64,000 bases of DNA from Gammaproteobacteria bacterium (GCA_024638505.1 JAHEKE010000001.1:1-64000); one strand, 5' to 3'. Counted from the first letter of the stretch, positions 18,847-28,550 are shown. Notes: a model not told the origin generated them from the letters alone. A program made the numbers and translations.

Positions 18847-19680
18847 ATGATGCAAAAATCTACGAACTTCAAAAGATTGGAGCGCCGGCTTGAGCGCGCC
18901 GTGGGCAAAGCGATTGCACACTATAAAATGATCGAACAGGGTGATGTCGTTCTGGTCTGCCTCAGTGGGGGCAAGGACTCATACTCAATGCTTGAGATTC
19001 TACAAGCGTTGCGGCGCAGGGCCCCAGTTTCATTCGAGTTGATCGCCATGAATCTGGACCAGAAGCAACCCGGTTTTCCCGAACACGTGCTGCCTGAATA
19101 CCTGCGCAGCAAAGCCGTGCCGTTCAAAATCATTGAGGAGGATACCTACAGCATCGTCAAAGGCATTATTCCCGAGGGCAAAACCATGTGCTCGCTCTGT
19201 TCACGTTTACGGCGCGGCATCATTTACCGCGTCGCGCATGAGCTGGGAGCAAACAAGATCGCGCTGGGCCATCATCGGGACGATATCCTGGAAACTTTTT
19301 TCCTGAACCTCATGTTCGGGGGCCGGCTTAAGACAATGCCGCCCAAACTGCTGTCCGATGATGGTCGCCACGTCGTTATCCGACCACTTGCGTACTGCGC
19401 TGAACAGGACATCGCCAGATTTGCCAGAGCGAAAGCATTTCCTATCATTCCCTGCAATCTTTGTGGCAGTCAAGAAAACCTGCAGCGTCAGTCGATAAAA
19501 GCCATGCTCAACGATTGGGAGAAAAGCGCTCCGGGCAGGAAGGAAACCATGTTTCAGTCGCTGTCCCGGGTATCGCCGTCGCATTTGATGGATGCTTCGC
19601 TATTTGATTTCGCTGCCCTGGCCTCGACGGACGGGCCGGCCGCGGCAAAGAATACGCCATCACTTAAACTGACCGGCTAA
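18847..19680 (+). CDS. ttcA: tRNA 2-thiocytidine synthase TtcA
   Basis: Thiolates C32 of certain tRNAs using ATP and an iron-sulfur cluster. The protein is 277 residues. The PP-loop SGGKDS is at 40-45, and two CxxC motifs, Cys115/Cys118 (MCSLCSR) and Cys203/Cys206 (PCNLCGS), supply cluster ligands and the persulfide site as in E. coli TtcA. GHHRDD near 141-146 is the second nucleotide motif. A TTG at 18835 is in frame just upstream, so the start could be 18835, 18847 or 18850. It converges with ntrC. Confidence 0.94.
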   Translation: MMQKSTNFKRLERRLERAVGKAIAHYKMIEQGDVVLVCLSGGKDSYSMLEILQALRRRAPVSFELIAMNLDQKQPGFPEHVLPEYLRSKAVPFKIIEEDTYSIVKGIIPEGKTMCSLCSRLRRGIIYRVAHELGANKIALGHHRDDILETFFLNLMFGGRLKTMPPKLLSDDGRHVVIRPLAYCAEQDIARFARAKAFPIIPCNLCGSQENLQRQSIKAMLNDWEKSAPGRKETMFQSLSRVSPSHLMDASLFDFAALASTDGPAAAKNTPSLKLTG

Positions 19681-19707
19681 ACAAAAGGCGCTGGACCCGG
19701 TGATAGA

Positions 19708-21096
19708 CTAATCCACGCCCAGCTCTTTCAGCTTTCGGGCCAGGGTATTGCGCCCCCACCCCAGCCGCTTGGCGGCTTCCTGCTTGTGCCCCCCAGTGTG
19801 CTTCATCGCAGTCTCCAGCAGCGTACGTTCAAAAGTAGTCCCCAGCGTTGCCAGCAAATCGGTCTCGTCCCGTCTGAGTTTCTCCTCGACCAGACAGCGT
19901 AACTGGTCGTGCCATTCACTATTTTCATGCCGGGGCGTTGTTGCCCTTATCTCCACCGGGAGTTGATCGGGGCTGACGGTCTGCCCTGGTGCCATGACGT
20001 TTATCCAGCGGCAAACGTTTTCCAGTTGCCGTACGTTACCGGGCCATGAAAATTCTTTTAACACACTCATAGTTTCAGCAGTCAGCGTTTTTTCGTCAAC
20101 GCCTAACTCGGCCGCACTTTGCTGCAGGAAATGGCGCGCCAGTAACGGCACGTCTTCGCTGCGCTCGCGCAGAGGCGGCAGCGCAATATGAATTACGTTC
20201 AACCGGTGAAAAAGATCTTCCCTAAACTTCCCCTGGGCGACACGCTCATTCAGATCCTGATTCGTCGCCGCTATAATCCTCACGTCCACCTCGACTTGTT
20301 CGTGCCCACCGACCCGGTAGAACTTGCGGTCCGATAATACCCGTAGCAGGCGGGTTTGCAGCTCTGCCGGCATATCTCCGATTTCGTCCAGAAACAGGGT
20401 TCCTCGATCGGCCTGCTCGAAACGACCGCGCCGCTGCTTCAGCGCTCCTGTAAACGCTCCCTTTTCGTGACCGAATAGCTCTGATTCCAGCAAATCAGCC
20501 GGTATGGCCGCAGTATTGATCGCGATTAGCGGCTGTGCCGCTCTTGGACTATGCCGATGCAGCGCCTTGGCCACTAATTCCTTACCCGTTCCAGACTCGC
20601 CCCAGATCAGAACATTGATATCGGAGCTGGCCAGACGACCGATGGCGCGATAGACCTCCTGCATAGCCGGCGCTTCCCCAATGATCTCGGTGGAAGAGCT
20701 GACCGCAGCAGCCTGCTGTGGCTTTTTTTGTTCGCTGAACTCGATCGCCCGTTGAATCAGCGTGATAGCGTGGTCTACATCGAAGGGTTTGGGTAAATAC
20801 TCAAACGCTCCGCCTTGATAAGAAGCGAGCGCACTGTCAAGGTCGGTGTGGGCTGTCATAATGATGACCGGGACACTGGGCGACCGCTGCCGGATCATTT
20901 GCAGCAGCTGCAGACCGTCCATACCCGGCATACGAATGTCCGTGACGATCGTATCTGGAATTTGTCGTTGTAGCCTTTCGCCCATGCTGTTCCCGTCGGC
21001 GAACAGCTCAACCTCAATTTCTGCCTGTTCGCAGGCCTTTTGCAGCACCCAGCGAATAGACGCATCGTCGTCGACTATCCAGACTTTAGCGCTCAT
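19708..21096 (-). CDS. glnG: Nitrogen regulation response regulator NtrC
   Basis: A 462-residue sigma-54 activator. The receiver domain (1-120) has the phospho-acceptor Asp53 in [10 protein letters not shown]. The AAA+ domain (about 140-375) has Walker A GESGTGKE, the sigma-54 contact loop GAFTGA and Walker [10 protein letters not shown]. The C-terminus has a Fis-type helix-turn-helix ([20 protein letters not shown]). The ATG at 21096 lies 11 bases inside the end of ntrB, so the two are translationally coupled. An in-frame extension upstream lacks support. It should act on the TGCAC palindromes at 22190, 23825 and perhaps 23871. Confidence 0.96.
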   Translation of the reverse strand: MSAKVWIVDDDASIRWVLQKACEQAEIEVELFADGNSMGERLQRQIPDTIVTDIRMPGMDGLQLLQMIRQRSPSVPVIIMTAHTDLDSALASYQGGAFEYLPKPFDVDHAITLIQRAIEFSEQKKPQQAAAVSSSTEIIGEAPAMQEVYRAIGRLASSDINVLIWGESGTGKELVAKALHRHSPRAAQPLIAINTAAIPADLLESELFGHEKGAFTGALKQRRGRFEQADRGTLFLDEIGDMPAELQTRLLRVLSDRKFYRVGGHEQVEVDVRIIAATNQDLNERVAQGKFREDLFHRLNVIHIALPPLRERSEDVPLLARHFLQQSAAELGVDEKTLTAETMSVLKEFSWPGNVRQLENVCRWINVMAPGQTVSPDQLPVEIRATTPRHENSEWHDQLRCLVEEKLRRDETDLLATLGTTFERTLLETAMKHTGGHKQEAAKRLGWGRNTLARKLKELGVD

Positions 21097-22162
21097 TGGC
21101 TGATCCCTGTGTATTGAACGGCAACAGAATCGTAAATCGTGTACATCCGGGTTCACTGTGCAGCTGAATCGATCCGTGGTGATGATTAACGATATCTTGC
21201 GCGATCGGTAGGCCCAGACCCGAGCCCTCCGCGCGCGCGCTTACCATCGGATAGAATACCCGCTCATGCAAGTGCTCGGGAATTCCCGGTCCGTTGTCCT
21301 CAATATCAACCCGGATAACGCAGCGGTGCCACTGTTGTCCGACATAAACAGATCGCTGTATTCGCGTGCGGAATTTAATCAGTCCGGACTCGCCGAGAGC
21401 GTCTACTGCGTTACGCACCATATTCAGTACGGCTTGTATAAGCTGGTCCTTATCACCTCGAAGCGCCGGTAAGCTCGGGTCATAGTCCCGCTCGACGGTG
21501 ATGCCCTGCTGGAACTCCACCAATATGAGCTTGCGCACATGCTCCAGAACCTCATGGATATTGACCGCGATCTCCTTGATTGGGCGGGTAACGCCCATCA
21601 TCCTGTCCACTAAATGCCGCAACCGGTCCGCCTCATGGATGATGATGCGCGTATACTGCTTGACGTCTCTGTCTGATAATTGACGTTCCAATAGCTGCGC
21701 TGCACCGCGCAATCCACCCAGCGGATTCTTTACCTCATGCGCCAATCCACGAAGCACATCCCGGTTAGCGGCAAACTGATCCATGCGCAATTGATCACGA
21801 GCAATATCCAGAAAACCATCGACCTGCAATAGTTCGATCAACAGGTGACCCTGACCGCTTTCGTGCAAAGGCGTTACCGTGTAATCCACCTTGATCGAGC
21901 GCCCGCCAGCTAGCGTTATCGTGACATCATGGGCGGTGACCTGCTGGTTACTGGACAGTGCTTTCAACGCGGGGGTGGACAACGTCGCCGGATCCATCGG
22001 AACCAGCGTAGCCAAAGAGCGCTGCCGAATCTGCTTGGCGCTGACCCCGAACATCTGCTCACCCGCCGGATTCATTGCGGTTACGTTCAAATCAGGGTCG
22101 CAGGTCAGTATGGCCGTATTCAGCCGATCCAAGATGACCTGAGCTTGGCGCTCAGATTGCAT
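21086..22162 (-). CDS. glnL: Nitrogen regulation sensor kinase NtrB
   Basis: A 358-residue soluble histidine kinase that phosphorylates and dephosphorylates NtrC under PII control. It has an N-terminal PAS domain (about 8-115), the H-box GLAHEVKNPLGGLRG with His142, an N-box NMVRNAVDAL, and G-boxes DNGPGIP and GSGLGLPIAQ. There are no membrane segments, as expected for NtrB. Its 5' side (22163-22262) carries a near-perfect NtrC site, indicating autoregulation. The glnA stop lies about 100 bases upstream, giving the gene order glnA-ntrB-ntrC seen in enteric bacteria. Confidence 0.96.
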   Translation of the reverse strand: MQSERQAQVILDRLNTAILTCDPDLNVTAMNPAGEQMFGVSAKQIRQRSLATLVPMDPATLSTPALKALSSNQQVTAHDVTITLAGGRSIKVDYTVTPLHESGQGHLLIELLQVDGFLDIARDQLRMDQFAANRDVLRGLAHEVKNPLGGLRGAAQLLERQLSDRDVKQYTRIIIHEADRLRHLVDRMMGVTRPIKEIAVNIHEVLEHVRKLILVEFQQGITVERDYDPSLPALRGDKDQLIQAVLNMVRNAVDALGESGLIKFRTRIQRSVYVGQQWHRCVIRVDIEDNGPGIPEHLHERVFYPMVSARAEGSGLGLPIAQDIVNHHHGSIQLHSEPGCTRFTILLPFNTQGSANER

Positions 22163-22189
22163 AGTCGTTTACAGGGTCGAGACACCTCA

Positions 22190-22208
22190 TTGCACTATTT
22201 TAGTGCAA
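22190..22208. promoter_or_regulatory. NtrC-type binding site upstream of ntrB
   Basis: Perfect palindrome TTGCACTATTTTAGTGCAA (8-3-8) 28 bases upstream of the ntrB start. It matches the NtrC consensus TGCAC-N7-GTGCA and closely resembles the repressing site at the glnL promoter of E. coli. The position suggests that NtrC limits its own operon here. Confidence 0.8.
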
Positions 22209-22262
22209 AGCAAGAGAGAAAGCGCCCTTACCTGTGTTTAAAAGGCGCGCGGCATGCCCATG

Positions 22263-23672
22263 CTACACGCTATAGTACATCTGAAACTCAAGCGGGTGAG
22301 TAGACAGGCGAAGGGACGTAACTTCCTCTTTTTTCAGCTCAATGTAGGCGTCAATCGTTTCGTCAGAGAACACGCCGCCTGCTTTGAGAAAATCGCGGTC
22401 TTTATCCAGCGCATCCAGCGCGTTCTCCAGCGACCCCGCAACTGTCGGCACCTGTGCCTCCTCCTCTGGCGGCAGGTCGTAAAGATCCTTATCGAATGGC
22501 TCTCCCGGATGAATTTTGTTCTGAATACCATCTAATCCCGCCATCATCATTGAAACAAACGTGAAATACGGATTACCCGCCGAATCTGGAAAGCGAATCT
22601 CCACTCGCCTTGCCTTCGGATTCGCCACGTGCGGGATGCGGCAAGATGCTGATCGATTACGAGCAGAGTAAGCCAACAGCACCGGTGCTTCAAAACCGGG
22701 TACCAGGCGCTTGTAGCTGTTGGTTGAGGAGTTGGTAAAAGCATTGATCGCGCGGGCATGCTTGAAGATACCGCCAATGTAATACAGGGCGCTTTCGCTC
22801 AGCCCGCCGTACTCATCTCCAGTGAATATATTGTCCCCGTTTTTTACTAAAGACTGATGGACATGCATTCCGCTGCCGTTGTCTCCGACCAGAGGTTTGG
22901 GCATGAATGTCGCGGTTTTGCCGTGCTGGTGAGCCACATTGTGCACGCAGTATTTGTAAATCTGTAGTTCATCGGCTTTGTGTATCAAATCATTGAAGCG
23001 CATGCCGATTTCGCATTGGCCTGCTGTGCCAACTTCGTGGTGATGGACTTCAATGCTCAGGCCCATTTCCTGCATGGCGGTGCACATCGCCGACCGAACA
23101 TCCTGCAGCGAGTCCACCGGCGGCACCGGGAAATATCCACCCTTGACGCCGGGCCGGTGCCCGATGTTTCCTTCCTCATGAAACTTGCCCGTATTCCATG
23201 CAGCTTCGGAGGAATCGACTTCATAAAACGCACCGCTCATATCGACGTCCCACCGCACATCGTCGAAAACAAAAAACTCCGCCTCCGGTCCGAAATAAGC
23301 GGTATCAGCGATACCAGTCGATTTCAAGTACGCCTCCGCTCGCTTCGCAATTGAACGAGGGTCACGCTCGTAACCCTGCATGGTAGCCGGTTCAATAACA
23401 TCACAGCGAAGTATCAAGGTGCGGTCCTGCATGAAAGGATCCATGGTCGCCGTTGCAGAATCCGGCATCAGAATCATGTCTGACTCATTAATGCCTTTCC
23501 ACCCGGCGATGGAAGAACCGTCAAACATTTTGCCGTCTTCAAATGTTGATTCGTCTATGACGTGGGCCGGCACTGAAACGTGCTGCTCCTTTCCTTTGGT
23601 ATCGGTGAATCTGAAATCGATGAATTCAACCTTCTCATCTTGAATCATCTTCAATACATCAGCAGCAGCCAT
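22263..23672 (-). CDS. glnA: Glutamine synthetase, type I
   Basis: ATP-dependent amidation of glutamate to glutamine, the main ammonia entry point. The 469 residues are the standard GSI-beta length. Visible are the N-terminal latch region, [10 protein letters not shown], the metal-site region [11 protein letters not shown], the HVHQSL motif, and the adenylylation loop with Tyr398 in [10 protein letters not shown], so control by adenylyltransferase GlnE is expected. Transcription is predicted from a sigma-54 promoter at 23747-23763 with NtrC sites further upstream. Confidence 0.97.
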   Translation of the reverse strand: MAAADVLKMIQDEKVEFIDFRFTDTKGKEQHVSVPAHVIDESTFEDGKMFDGSSIAGWKGINESDMILMPDSATATMDPFMQDRTLILRCDVIEPATMQGYERDPRSIAKRAEAYLKSTGIADTAYFGPEAEFFVFDDVRWDVDMSGAFYEVDSSEAAWNTGKFHEEGNIGHRPGVKGGYFPVPPVDSLQDVRSAMCTAMQEMGLSIEVHHHEVGTAGQCEIGMRFNDLIHKADELQIYKYCVHNVAHQHGKTATFMPKPLVGDNGSGMHVHQSLVKNGDNIFTGDEYGGLSESALYYIGGIFKHARAINAFTNSSTNSYKRLVPGFEAPVLLAYSARNRSASCRIPHVANPKARRVEIRFPDSAGNPYFTFVSMMMAGLDGIQNKIHPGEPFDKDLYDLPPEEEAQVPTVAGSLENALDALDKDRDFLKAGGVFSDETIDAYIELKKEEVTSLRLSTHPLEFQMYYSV

Positions 23673-23746
23673 TTCAATGTTCCTCTTATCAAGATCTGTC
23701 TGATCGTTTAGATTGGGTGTCGCGCGCAGAGCGCAATACCGACGTA

Positions 23747-23763
23747 AGCAGAATTCGTGCCAG
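23747..23763 (-). promoter_or_regulatory. Sigma-54 promoter of glnA
   Basis: On the minus strand the sequence reads CTGGCACGAATTCTGCT, fitting YTGGCACG-N4-YTGCW with the obligatory GG-N10-GC spacing. The predicted start near 23737 gives a leader of about 65 bases before glnA. NtrC-type sites lie about 96 and 142 bases upstream of that start, typical enhancer positions. Confidence 0.8.
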
Positions 23764-23811
23764 TGTGGGTCCTGGGCGAAACCGCCCGCCCGCCTCGGTT
23801 TGGGTGTCTGC

Positions 23812-23829
23812 TTGGCACAGCGCTTGCAC
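23812..23829 (+). promoter_or_regulatory. Second, divergent sigma-54-like promoter
   Basis: TTGGCACAGCGCTTGCAC on the plus strand keeps the GG-N10-GC spacing and matches -24 TGGCAC and -12 TTGCA. Transcription would run away from glnA, starting near 23839. The -12 element overlaps an NtrC-type palindrome, so NtrC could repress it or the match could be fortuitous. Confidence 0.4.
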
Positions 23830-23841
23830 TTGATAAGTGCA
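23825..23841. promoter_or_regulatory. NtrC-type enhancer site of glnA
   Basis: TGCACTTGATAAGTGCA is a perfect 7-3-7 palindrome of the same type as the ntrB site. It is centred about 96 bases upstream of the predicted glnA transcription start. Confidence 0.75.
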
Positions 23842-23870
23842 CCGCTCGGACCCCTTCTGCTGCAAGTTTG

Positions 23871-23887
23871 TGCAACCCACCGGTGTG
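23871..23887. promoter_or_regulatory. Weaker NtrC-type site
   Basis: TGCAACCCACCGGTGTG matches 9 of 12 fixed positions of TGCACC-N5-GGTGCA. Its centre is 46 bases further out than the strong site, about 142 upstream of the predicted glnA start. The paired arrangement resembles the two glnA enhancer sites of enteric bacteria. Confidence 0.45.
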
Positions 23888-24130
23888 TTTTGACATTACG
23901 CTCAAGGGAAATCGGCTTCGTCTTTATGTCCTATCATGTGCACGTGATACGCCCGCCACACACCGCGTTAAAGCTGACCTAAATCGCTCATCCATCGCAG
24001 CACCATGAAAGAACATCACGGCTTGCAGTCAGGGATTTAAGTTGGTGCCGTACCATGGCTTCGGATCTTCCTATTTCTTAAATAGTTCGCGGATAGATTA
24101 ATGAAAGGCGGTCTCACATGAGGACAAGCG

Positions 24131-24168
24131 AAAAACAAAGGGGCCCCTCATGGGGCCCCTCTGATTTT
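24131..24168. terminator. Bidirectional rho-independent terminator
   Basis: A perfect 9-bp stem AGGGGCCCC with loop TCAT (24139-24160). On the minus strand it is followed by TTTGTTTTT, a strong T-run; on the plus strand by CTGATTTT, a weaker one. No annotated gene ends here, so it implies transcripts not accounted for by the protein genes. Confidence 0.7.
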
Positions 24169-24230
24169 ACACCTCAGGCGCAAACGCCTGCTCCTCCTCG
24201 GTGACTTGGGCATTCTGCCCTGTCAGCTGC
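24131..24230 (-). ncRNA. Candidate small structured RNA, minus strand
   Basis: A promoter-like pair (TTAGAC at 24264-24259, 16 bases, TATAAG at 24242-24237) precedes about 100 bases containing three consecutive hairpins: GGGCA-GAA-TGCCC (24220-24208), CAGGCG-TTTG-CGCCTG (24190-24175) and the terminator stem, ending in a T-run. It has the layout of a small RNA. One frame also reads as an acidic peptide tail ending QAFAPEV just before the terminator, but no start codon precedes it, so it could instead be the remnant of a gene. Confidence 0.3.
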
Positions 24231-24444
24231 GAACACCTTATAACAAAACCTTTGATCTGTCTAACACTTTAAAATCAGCGCAAAAATTTGCTGTGCGCCC
24301 CAATCGCTGTAAACCTTCGTCTTTAATTTTTCAGCCAAGGTATAATCCGCTGGCTACAGCCCCAACCCGCATCGCCCATAAAAATAACTTTTTCTTATTG
24401 TGTTTAATTTGAAATACAATTACTTATATGCGGACAATAACGTA

Positions 24445-24549
24445 ATGTCTGAACATTTAGCATTGACCTCGCCAGACCTGACCACTAGTGCGCACGACTA
24501 TCTGTACCCGGTCTTTTTTACTGCGCAGCATGATCTGCCCGCATCTTAA
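24445..24549 (+). CDS. Possible 34-codon upstream ORF of glyQ
   Basis: An ATG-started frame of 34 residues (beginning MSEHLALTSPDL, ending HDLPAS) stops 18 bases before glyQ. Codon use is similar to that of neighbouring genes. A weak GGA lies 10 bases before the ATG. It contains no glycine codons, so classic glycine-codon attenuation is not supported. It may be a small protein, a leader peptide or chance. Confidence 0.25.
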   Translation: MSEHLALTSPDLTTSAHDYLYPVFFTAQHDLPAS

Positions 24550-24567
24550 AGGGGCGACTGAAAAGCA

Positions 24568-25449
24568 ATGACCTTTCAGGACCTCATTCTCAACCTGCAG
24601 CACTATTGGGCAGAGCAGGGATGCGTACTGATGCAGCCCTACGACATGGAAGTGGGCGCGGGGACATTTCATACGTCGACGTTCCTCGGTGCCGTCGGCC
24701 CGGAGCCATTGTCGGCAGCATATGTTCAGCCCTCACGGCGGCCCGCTGACGGCCGTTACGGAGACAACCCGAATCGCCTGCAACACTACTTTCAGTACCA
24801 GGTGATTCTTAAGCCGTCTCCACCGGGGTTTCAAGATCTGTACCTCGGATCGCTGGCTAAATTGGGCATAGACTTTTTACAAGACGACATTCGGTTCGTT
24901 GAAGATGACTGGGAGTCCCCCACCCTCGGCGCATGGGGGCTAGGCTGGGAAGTTTGGTTAAACGGAATGGAAATCAGTCAGTTTACCTATTTTCAACAGG
25001 TAGGCGGGCTCGACTGTAAGCCAGTCACGGGTGAAATTACCTATGGGCTGGAGCGAATTGCGCTTTACCTTCAGGGTGTGGACAGTGTTTTCGATTTAAT
25101 CTGGGCCAAGGGCTTCAGCTATGGCGATCTGTACCATCAAAATGAGGTGGAGCAATCAGCATATAACTTTGAACACGCTAACGTAGGCGACCTGTTTCAG
25201 CAGTTTGATTCTTATGAAGAAAGCTGCAGACAGCTGATTGAGCTTAGGCTGCCGCTGCCGGCTTATGAAAAAGTGCTAAAAGCCTCGCATACCTTCAATT
25301 TACTGGATGCGCGCCATGCCGTTGGCGTGACGGAGCGAGCGCGCTACATCGCCCGGATAAGAGCGTTGTCTCGATCAGTGGCGGAGACTTATTACCACAA
25401 TCGCGAGGCACTCGGTTTCCCGCGGGGGAGAAGATCCGGTGCCGATTAA
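24568..25449 (+). CDS. glyQ: Glycyl-tRNA synthetase alpha subunit
   Basis: The catalytic subunit of the bacterial two-subunit glycyl-tRNA synthetase. The 293 residues are standard. The N-terminus [20 protein letters not shown] and the [29 protein letters not shown] and LEVWLNGME-like stretches are strongly conserved in GlyQ. It forms an alpha2-beta2 enzyme with GlyS. The last 11 bases overlap the GTG start of glyS, so the subunits are coupled in translation. Confidence 0.97.
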   Translation: MTFQDLILNLQHYWAEQGCVLMQPYDMEVGAGTFHTSTFLGAVGPEPLSAAYVQPSRRPADGRYGDNPNRLQHYFQYQVILKPSPPGFQDLYLGSLAKLGIDFLQDDIRFVEDDWESPTLGAWGLGWEVWLNGMEISQFTYFQQVGGLDCKPVTGEITYGLERIALYLQGVDSVFDLIWAKGFSYGDLYHQNEVEQSAYNFEHANVGDLFQQFDSYEESCRQLIELRLPLPAYEKVLKASHTFNLLDARHAVGVTERARYIARIRALSRSVAETYYHNREALGFPRGRRSGAD

Positions 25450-27532
25450 TCGCTGCGCAAATCTGCTGATTGAAATCGGCACGGAAGAATTACCGCCGAA
25501 AACCTTGCAAACACTGGGTGAGGCTTTCCTCTCGGGTTGCGTTGCCGCGTTACAGAAATCAAAACTGGTGGAAAGAAACGCGCCGACCCGATGGTTCGCG
25601 ACCCCGCGCAGGCTGGCAGTATGGATAGCAGACGTAAAGATCAAACAACCGGATCTAAATACGGAGCGCAAAGGTCCTGCCGTCCAGGCAGCGTTTGATG
25701 CGCACGGTCAGCCAACCCGGGCGGCACTGGGGTTTGCCGGCTCCTGCGGCGTCGCCGTCGAGGATCTGCGCCGCGCTACTAGCGATAAAGGTGAATGGCT
25801 GGTGTTCCGAACGAAGCAAAAAGGGCTGCCGGCAAATTCACTCATACCGATCTGTATCGAAAAATCCATCAAGCAGCTGCCCATTGCCAAACGCATGCGC
25901 TGGGGCACTTTCGAATCGGAGTTTGTTCGTCCGGTGCACTGGGTTACCGTCCTGCATGGAGATAAGCTGGTAAAAGCCACAATTCTCTCCATCCAGACCG
26001 GCCGCCACACCATGGGGCACCGCTTCCATTGCCCGCATAAGCTGCCGCTGTCCACCGCAGACGACTACGAACACACCCTGCTGACAGAAGGAACCGTTAT
26101 AGCTGATTTCGAAAAACGCAGGGCGCAAATAAAAAAACAGGTAACAGCGCTGGCAAAGAAAAAAGGTGGGACGGCATGTATAGATAACGCATTACTGGAC
26201 GAAGTTACCGGACTGGTGGAGTATCCCTGCGCCCTGCTCGGCTCGTTTGACCAGACGTTTCTTGACCTGCCCAAAGAGGTACTGGTTTCCTCCATGCGGG
26301 ATCATCAGAAGTATTTTCACCTCACCTCGCCCAATGGGCAGCTACTTCCCTTTTTCATAACGGTGAGCAACATCCGAAGCACCACGCCCAGACATATACG
26401 GCGTGGCAACGAGAGGGTGCTGCGCGCGCGCCTGGCCGACGCCCAGTTTTTTTGGGATACGGACAGAAAGCGGCCCCTGGCACAACACGGACTCAGACTT
26501 TCCGAGATTCTGTTTCACAGGACCCTGGGCAGCGTCGCTGACAAGAGACAGCGGCTGGAGTATCTGGCCGCTACAGTTGCTCCTCTGTGCGGCCAAGATC
26601 AGGATCTGTGTGTGCGCGCAGCGCAGCTGGCAAAGGCGGATCTAGTGACGGATATGGTCGGTGAATTTCCAGACCTGCAGGGCATCATGGGGTCTTACTA
26701 TGCGCAGCTGGATGGCGAACATGAGCAGGTCGCCCGGGCCTGTGCCGAACATTACCAACCTAGATTTGCAGGAGACGAACTGCCGTGTTCTGGAGTGGGT
26801 AAAGTGATCGCCCTGGTCGACCGGCTGGACTCCCTGCTGGGCATTTTCTCGGCCGGTGAGGAGCCCAGCGGAGACAAAGATCCCTATGGCTTGCGCAGAG
26901 CCGCTCTCGCCGTACTGCGCCTGATTATTGAGGGCAAGTTTGATCTCGACCTGACAGAGCTGCTGCGTGAAGCTGTTCGCGCCTATGAGTCATGCCGGGT
27001 AAACGTCAGCCGCGAAACGGTCAATCAGGTTTACGCATTCGTTATGGATAGACTGCGCCGGTACTATTCAGAGCAGGGTTTCGCTGCTGATGAAATCGCC
27101 TCGGTCATGGCCACGCACCCAACCAGGCCGTGTGATTTTGACCTTCGCCTGCGCGCAGTGGCCAAATTCCGGCAGCTGGATGAGGCCGCCAATCTGGCAG
27201 CAGCCAACAAGCGGATAAGGAATATTCTGAGAAAATCCGACGGAAACATCGCCGCTGAGTTCGATTTGTCTCTGCTCAGGGACCCGGCAGAACGGGAACT
27301 GGCGGACAACTTACAAGCACTGGACAGCGCAGTTCGCGACGTATTCAAACAGGGGCATTACGAAACCGGCTTAGGACGATTGGCCGCCCTCAAACCTTCG
27401 GTGGATCGATTTTTCGATGAGGTTTTGGTGATGGCGGAGGATGAAGCCTTGAAAAGGAATCGGCTGGCGCTACTCGGCAGGCTGCAGAATTTGTTTTTGC
27501 AGGTTGCAGATATATCATATCTGCAGGATTAG
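25439..27532 (+). CDS. glyS: Glycyl-tRNA synthetase beta subunit
   Basis: The 697-residue beta subunit recognises tRNA-Gly. It starts with the family hallmark [13 protein letters not shown] and has the conserved [20 protein letters not shown] and [20 protein letters not shown]-type segments. The C-terminus carries an anticodon-binding (DALR-like) helical domain. The GTG start at 25439 overlaps glyQ. Confidence 0.97.
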   Translation: MPINRCANLLIEIGTEELPPKTLQTLGEAFLSGCVAALQKSKLVERNAPTRWFATPRRLAVWIADVKIKQPDLNTERKGPAVQAAFDAHGQPTRAALGFAGSCGVAVEDLRRATSDKGEWLVFRTKQKGLPANSLIPICIEKSIKQLPIAKRMRWGTFESEFVRPVHWVTVLHGDKLVKATILSIQTGRHTMGHRFHCPHKLPLSTADDYEHTLLTEGTVIADFEKRRAQIKKQVTALAKKKGGTACIDNALLDEVTGLVEYPCALLGSFDQTFLDLPKEVLVSSMRDHQKYFHLTSPNGQLLPFFITVSNIRSTTPRHIRRGNERVLRARLADAQFFWDTDRKRPLAQHGLRLSEILFHRTLGSVADKRQRLEYLAATVAPLCGQDQDLCVRAAQLAKADLVTDMVGEFPDLQGIMGSYYAQLDGEHEQVARACAEHYQPRFAGDELPCSGVGKVIALVDRLDSLLGIFSAGEEPSGDKDPYGLRRAALAVLRLIIEGKFDLDLTELLREAVRAYESCRVNVSRETVNQVYAFVMDRLRRYYSEQGFAADEIASVMATHPTRPCDFDLRLRAVAKFRQLDEAANLAAANKRIRNILRKSDGNIAAEFDLSLLRDPAERELADNLQALDSAVRDVFKQGHYETGLGRLAALKPSVDRFFDEVLVMAEDEALKRNRLALLGRLQNLFLQVADISYLQD

Positions 27533-27631
27533 GGTACTAATCCCGGCAGGCAGCCGGGGCCGGGTGATGCTCACCTTTCTCTCGCGCCGGTGCCAGATTT
27601 CAATTTATTGCATGAAAAAGTGCGAGTAAGA

Positions 27632-27964
27632 ATGAATACAGATTCTTTTACCGCCATGCTTGACGGCGTCCAGTCGTTTCACGACAAGCACCGTTTTAAA
27701 GAAACAGGTAGCGAAGACCTGCCCTACAGAGTCGCATTGATGGTCGAGGAATTAGGTGAGATCTCGGCTTGTATCACCAAAGGTAGGGATAAACAGGCGC
27801 TGTCTGAGGAATGTGCGGATCTTCTCATACTGCTTTTGGGGACAGCCGTCTCCGCCGACTTTGACCTGAGCGCCGCATTCTGGCGCAAAATGCATGCGCT
27901 GAATCAACGTACGGGAAAAATGATAAACGGACGAATTCGAGTATCTGAATTTAGCGAAGATTAG
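27632..27964 (+). CDS. MazG-like nucleotide pyrophosphohydrolase
   Basis: A 110-residue, all-helical protein with the acidic motif pair of the MazG/dUTPase-2 fold: VEELGE (about 34-39) and EECADLLILLLG (about 57-68). These proteins hydrolyse nucleoside triphosphates (house-cleaning) or phosphoribosyl-ATP; the substrate is not predictable here. An in-frame start 42 bases upstream (27590, GTG) is possible but less likely. It sits between glyS and gmhB on the same strand and may be cotranscribed with gmhB, which begins 8 bases later. Confidence 0.75.
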   Translation: MNTDSFTAMLDGVQSFHDKHRFKETGSEDLPYRVALMVEELGEISACITKGRDKQALSEECADLLILLLGTAVSADFDLSAAFWRKMHALNQRTGKMINGRIRVSEFSED

Positions 27965-27972
27965 AGCAGCTG

Positions 27973-28536
27973 GTGCAATTAATCATTCTTGATCGCGACG
28001 GTGTCATCAACGAGGACTCCGCCGATTACATTAAATCGCCGGAGGAATGGATCCCGATTCCTGGCAGCCTGGAGGCCATCGCCAGGTTGTGTCGCGCAGA
28101 GTTTAGGATCGTCATTATTACCAATCAATCTGGTGTTGGCCGCGGACTCTTCACTATTGATATGCTAAACAGAATTCACACTCGTATGCTGGAACATATC
28201 CGCCAGAAGGGAGGAGAAATTGATGCAATTATGATTTGTCCGCATACGCCGGAGGATAATTGCGACTGTCGCAAACCCAAACCGGGCATGTTTCTCGAGC
28301 TCGCCCAGCGTTTGAAAATCAATCTGAACCAGGTCCCCGCCATTGGCGACTCACTGCGTGATATTGAAGCGGCCCGGACGGCGAACGCCGCGCCGGTGTT
28401 GGTTCGAACCGGTTACGGCCTGCGCACTATAGAGAGTTCGAACCGGGAAGGTCTTGCAGACGTGCCCGTGTTCGACAATCTGGCGGAGTTTACCAATGAT
28501 TTTCTTCGCAGAACCCGCGGGCAGGCAGGCCTTTAG
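27973..28536 (+). CDS. gmhB: D-glycero-D-manno-heptose 1,7-bisphosphate 7-phosphatase
   Basis: A HAD-family phosphatase of the ADP-heptose pathway for the LPS inner core. The protein is 187 residues with a GTG start. The catalytic Asp7 and Asp9 are in ILDRDGVIN, the TNQSGVGRG motif follows, and the zinc site is formed by Cys89, His91, Cys97 and Cys99 (CPHTPEDNCDC). GDSLRDIEAA is motif IV. Next downstream, 14 bases away, is plsC, the common gmhB-plsC pairing next to glyS seen in many gammaproteobacteria. Confidence 0.95.
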   Translation: MQLIILDRDGVINEDSADYIKSPEEWIPIPGSLEAIARLCRAEFRIVIITNQSGVGRGLFTIDMLNRIHTRMLEHIRQKGGEIDAIMICPHTPEDNCDCRKPKPGMFLELAQRLKINLNQVPAIGDSLRDIEAARTANAAPVLVRTGYGLRTIESSNREGLADVPVFDNLAEFTNDFLRRTRGQAGL

Positions 28537-28550
28537 ATTCACCTACTGGT

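Larger units (their letters stand above)
23839..24168 (+). ncRNA. Possible sigma-54-dependent RNA between glnA and glyQ
   Basis: No convincing coding frame lies between the plus-strand sigma-54-like promoter (23812-23829) and the hairpin terminator at 24139-24160. The two signals would delimit an RNA of about 330 bases. NtrC-controlled small RNAs are known in pseudomonads, but I cannot show homology. This is a hypothesis from promoter plus terminator only. Confidence 0.2.

Noticed and set aside
23713-24008. Overlapping plus-strand frames of 80-90 codons upstream of glnA
   Set aside because: They run through the sigma-54 promoters and NtrC sites, have cysteine- and arginine-rich chance-like composition, and no family resemblance.
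24445-24549. Glycine-codon attenuator leader peptide for glyQS
   Set aside because: The frame has no glycine codon and no terminator hairpin follows it before glyQ.
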